Shown piece after piece: positions 6,467-6,904 of a stretch of 6,904 bases of DNA. Location of the stretch: assembly GCA_028694275.1 (NCBI GenBank), contig JAQUTS010000091.1, positions 1 through 6,904 on the forward strand, written 5' to 3'. The DNA is from Candidatus Gastranaerophilales bacterium. Its GTDB lineage: Bacteria > Cyanobacteriota > Vampirovibrionia > Gastranaerophilales > CAJFVJ01. The position numbers and the translations under genes are program-made. Below the pieces are notes generated by a model, which saw only the letters and a list, made by a program, of their open reading frames with translations, did no database searches and was not told the DNA's origin. Position 1 is the stretch's first letter, and the number at the start of each line of letters is the position of its first letter.

Positions 6467-6904
6467 GTACGATAATCGCAATGAACGGATTACAACCGTA
6501 ATTTCACCGCCTGATATGCCTCTTTTGATAATAATTTTGGCCCTATCGGTAGTCGGCCTTATGGCAGTATTTTCATCAAGCGTGTCTCACGGTATTCATG
6601 ATTTTAACGATCAGTTGTATTTTTTCAAAAAACAGTTTTTGAACTTTGTCATCGGCACTTTTGCAATGATTTATTTTATCAAGTTCAATTATAAAAAAAT
6701 TCAAAAGCATATTGATTTGATCTCAAATACAATGATAGGTCTTTTGATTGCGACACATCTTTTCGGGAGTACGATTTATGGTTCTAAAAGATGGCTGTTT
6801 TTCTTTCAACCCTCAGAACTGGCCAAATTCGCCTGTATTGCGATTATCGCTGATGGCCTTATTCATTCAAAAACACTCTTTGATGCTCATTTTATAAAAA
6901 GGGC
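6444..6904 (+). CDS. ftsW: Septal peptidoglycan glycosyltransferase FtsW (SEDS family), 3' end cut by window edge
   Basis: FtsW is a polytopic membrane protein of the division machinery that polymerises lipid II into septal glycan strands together with a class B PBP. The first 153 codons are present, roughly the first 40% of a typical protein. A polar N-terminal tail of about 25 residues, rich in Asn, Arg and Tyr, precedes membrane segments near 26-44, 64-80, 91-109 and 127-141. The SEDS signature appears as GSKRW (113-117) and QPSELAKFA (122-130). RodA belongs to the same family, but the position directly after murD in dcw gene order favours FtsW. The ATG at 6444 lies inside the end of murD; GAGGAG at 6423-6428 is 15 bases upstream, longer than usual, so the exact start is less certain than the frame. 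The linker between the two signature parts is short, with only four residues between W117 and Q122. Confidence 0.9.
   Translation, partial: MYERNYNKYDNRNERITTVISPPDMPLLIIILALSVVGLMAVFSSSVSHGIHDFNDQLYFFKKQFLNFVIGTFAMIYFIKFNYKKIQKHIDLISNTMIGLLIATHLFGSTIYGSKRWLFFFQPSELAKFACIAIIADGLIHSKTLFDAHFIKR

Noticed and set aside
1..6904. Mobile element, CRISPR array, defence system or other new accessory system
   Set aside because: There are no spaced direct repeats, transposase or integrase motifs, or broken genes. Apart from the DUF4127 gene, the content is core envelope biosynthesis.

Overview
The window holds five protein genes and part of a sixth, all readable as parts of the cell envelope machinery apart from one conserved protein of unknown function. 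It is AT-rich, and the genes are packed tightly with short overlaps. Kdo transferase (waaA) beside a full set of cytoplasmic peptidoglycan enzymes points to a diderm, LPS-making bacterium. The base composition and general protein character would fit an uncultured gut lineage such as Gastranaerophilales (Melainabacteria/Vampirovibrionia). That placement is only an impression from reading the proteins and has not been tested.

Left arm, minus strand (1-2723): a gene for a DUF4127 family protein (1341-2723) is followed, after an 86-base gap carrying an imperfect hairpin, by waaA (1-1254). The waaA gene runs off the left edge and probably lacks only its last few codons.

Divergent control region (2724-2839): 116 bases separate the two arms. 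They hold a good sigma70-like promoter for the right arm, a weaker candidate promoter for the left arm lying almost exactly on top of it, and a perfect 7-bp inverted repeat close to the DUF4127 ribosome binding site.

Right arm, plus strand (2840-6904): murF, mraY, murD and ftsW follow in the order of the classical dcw (division and cell wall) cluster. Successive genes overlap by 4, 14 and 23 bases, so they almost certainly form one transcript with coupled translation. MurD adds D-Glu to UDP-MurNAc-L-Ala, MurF finishes the UDP-MurNAc-pentapeptide, MraY moves it onto undecaprenyl phosphate to make lipid I, and FtsW polymerises the finished lipid II at the septum. FtsW is cut by the right edge after 153 codons. 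The run starts at murF, with no murE directly upstream, so the dcw cluster appears split here.

No tRNA, rRNA, CRISPR array, insertion sequence or other mobile element was seen, and no stretch longer than 300 bases lacks a gene. I did not find a clearly new biological system. The points most worth a second look are the DUF4127 gene and its divergent control region, and a short FtsW loop.
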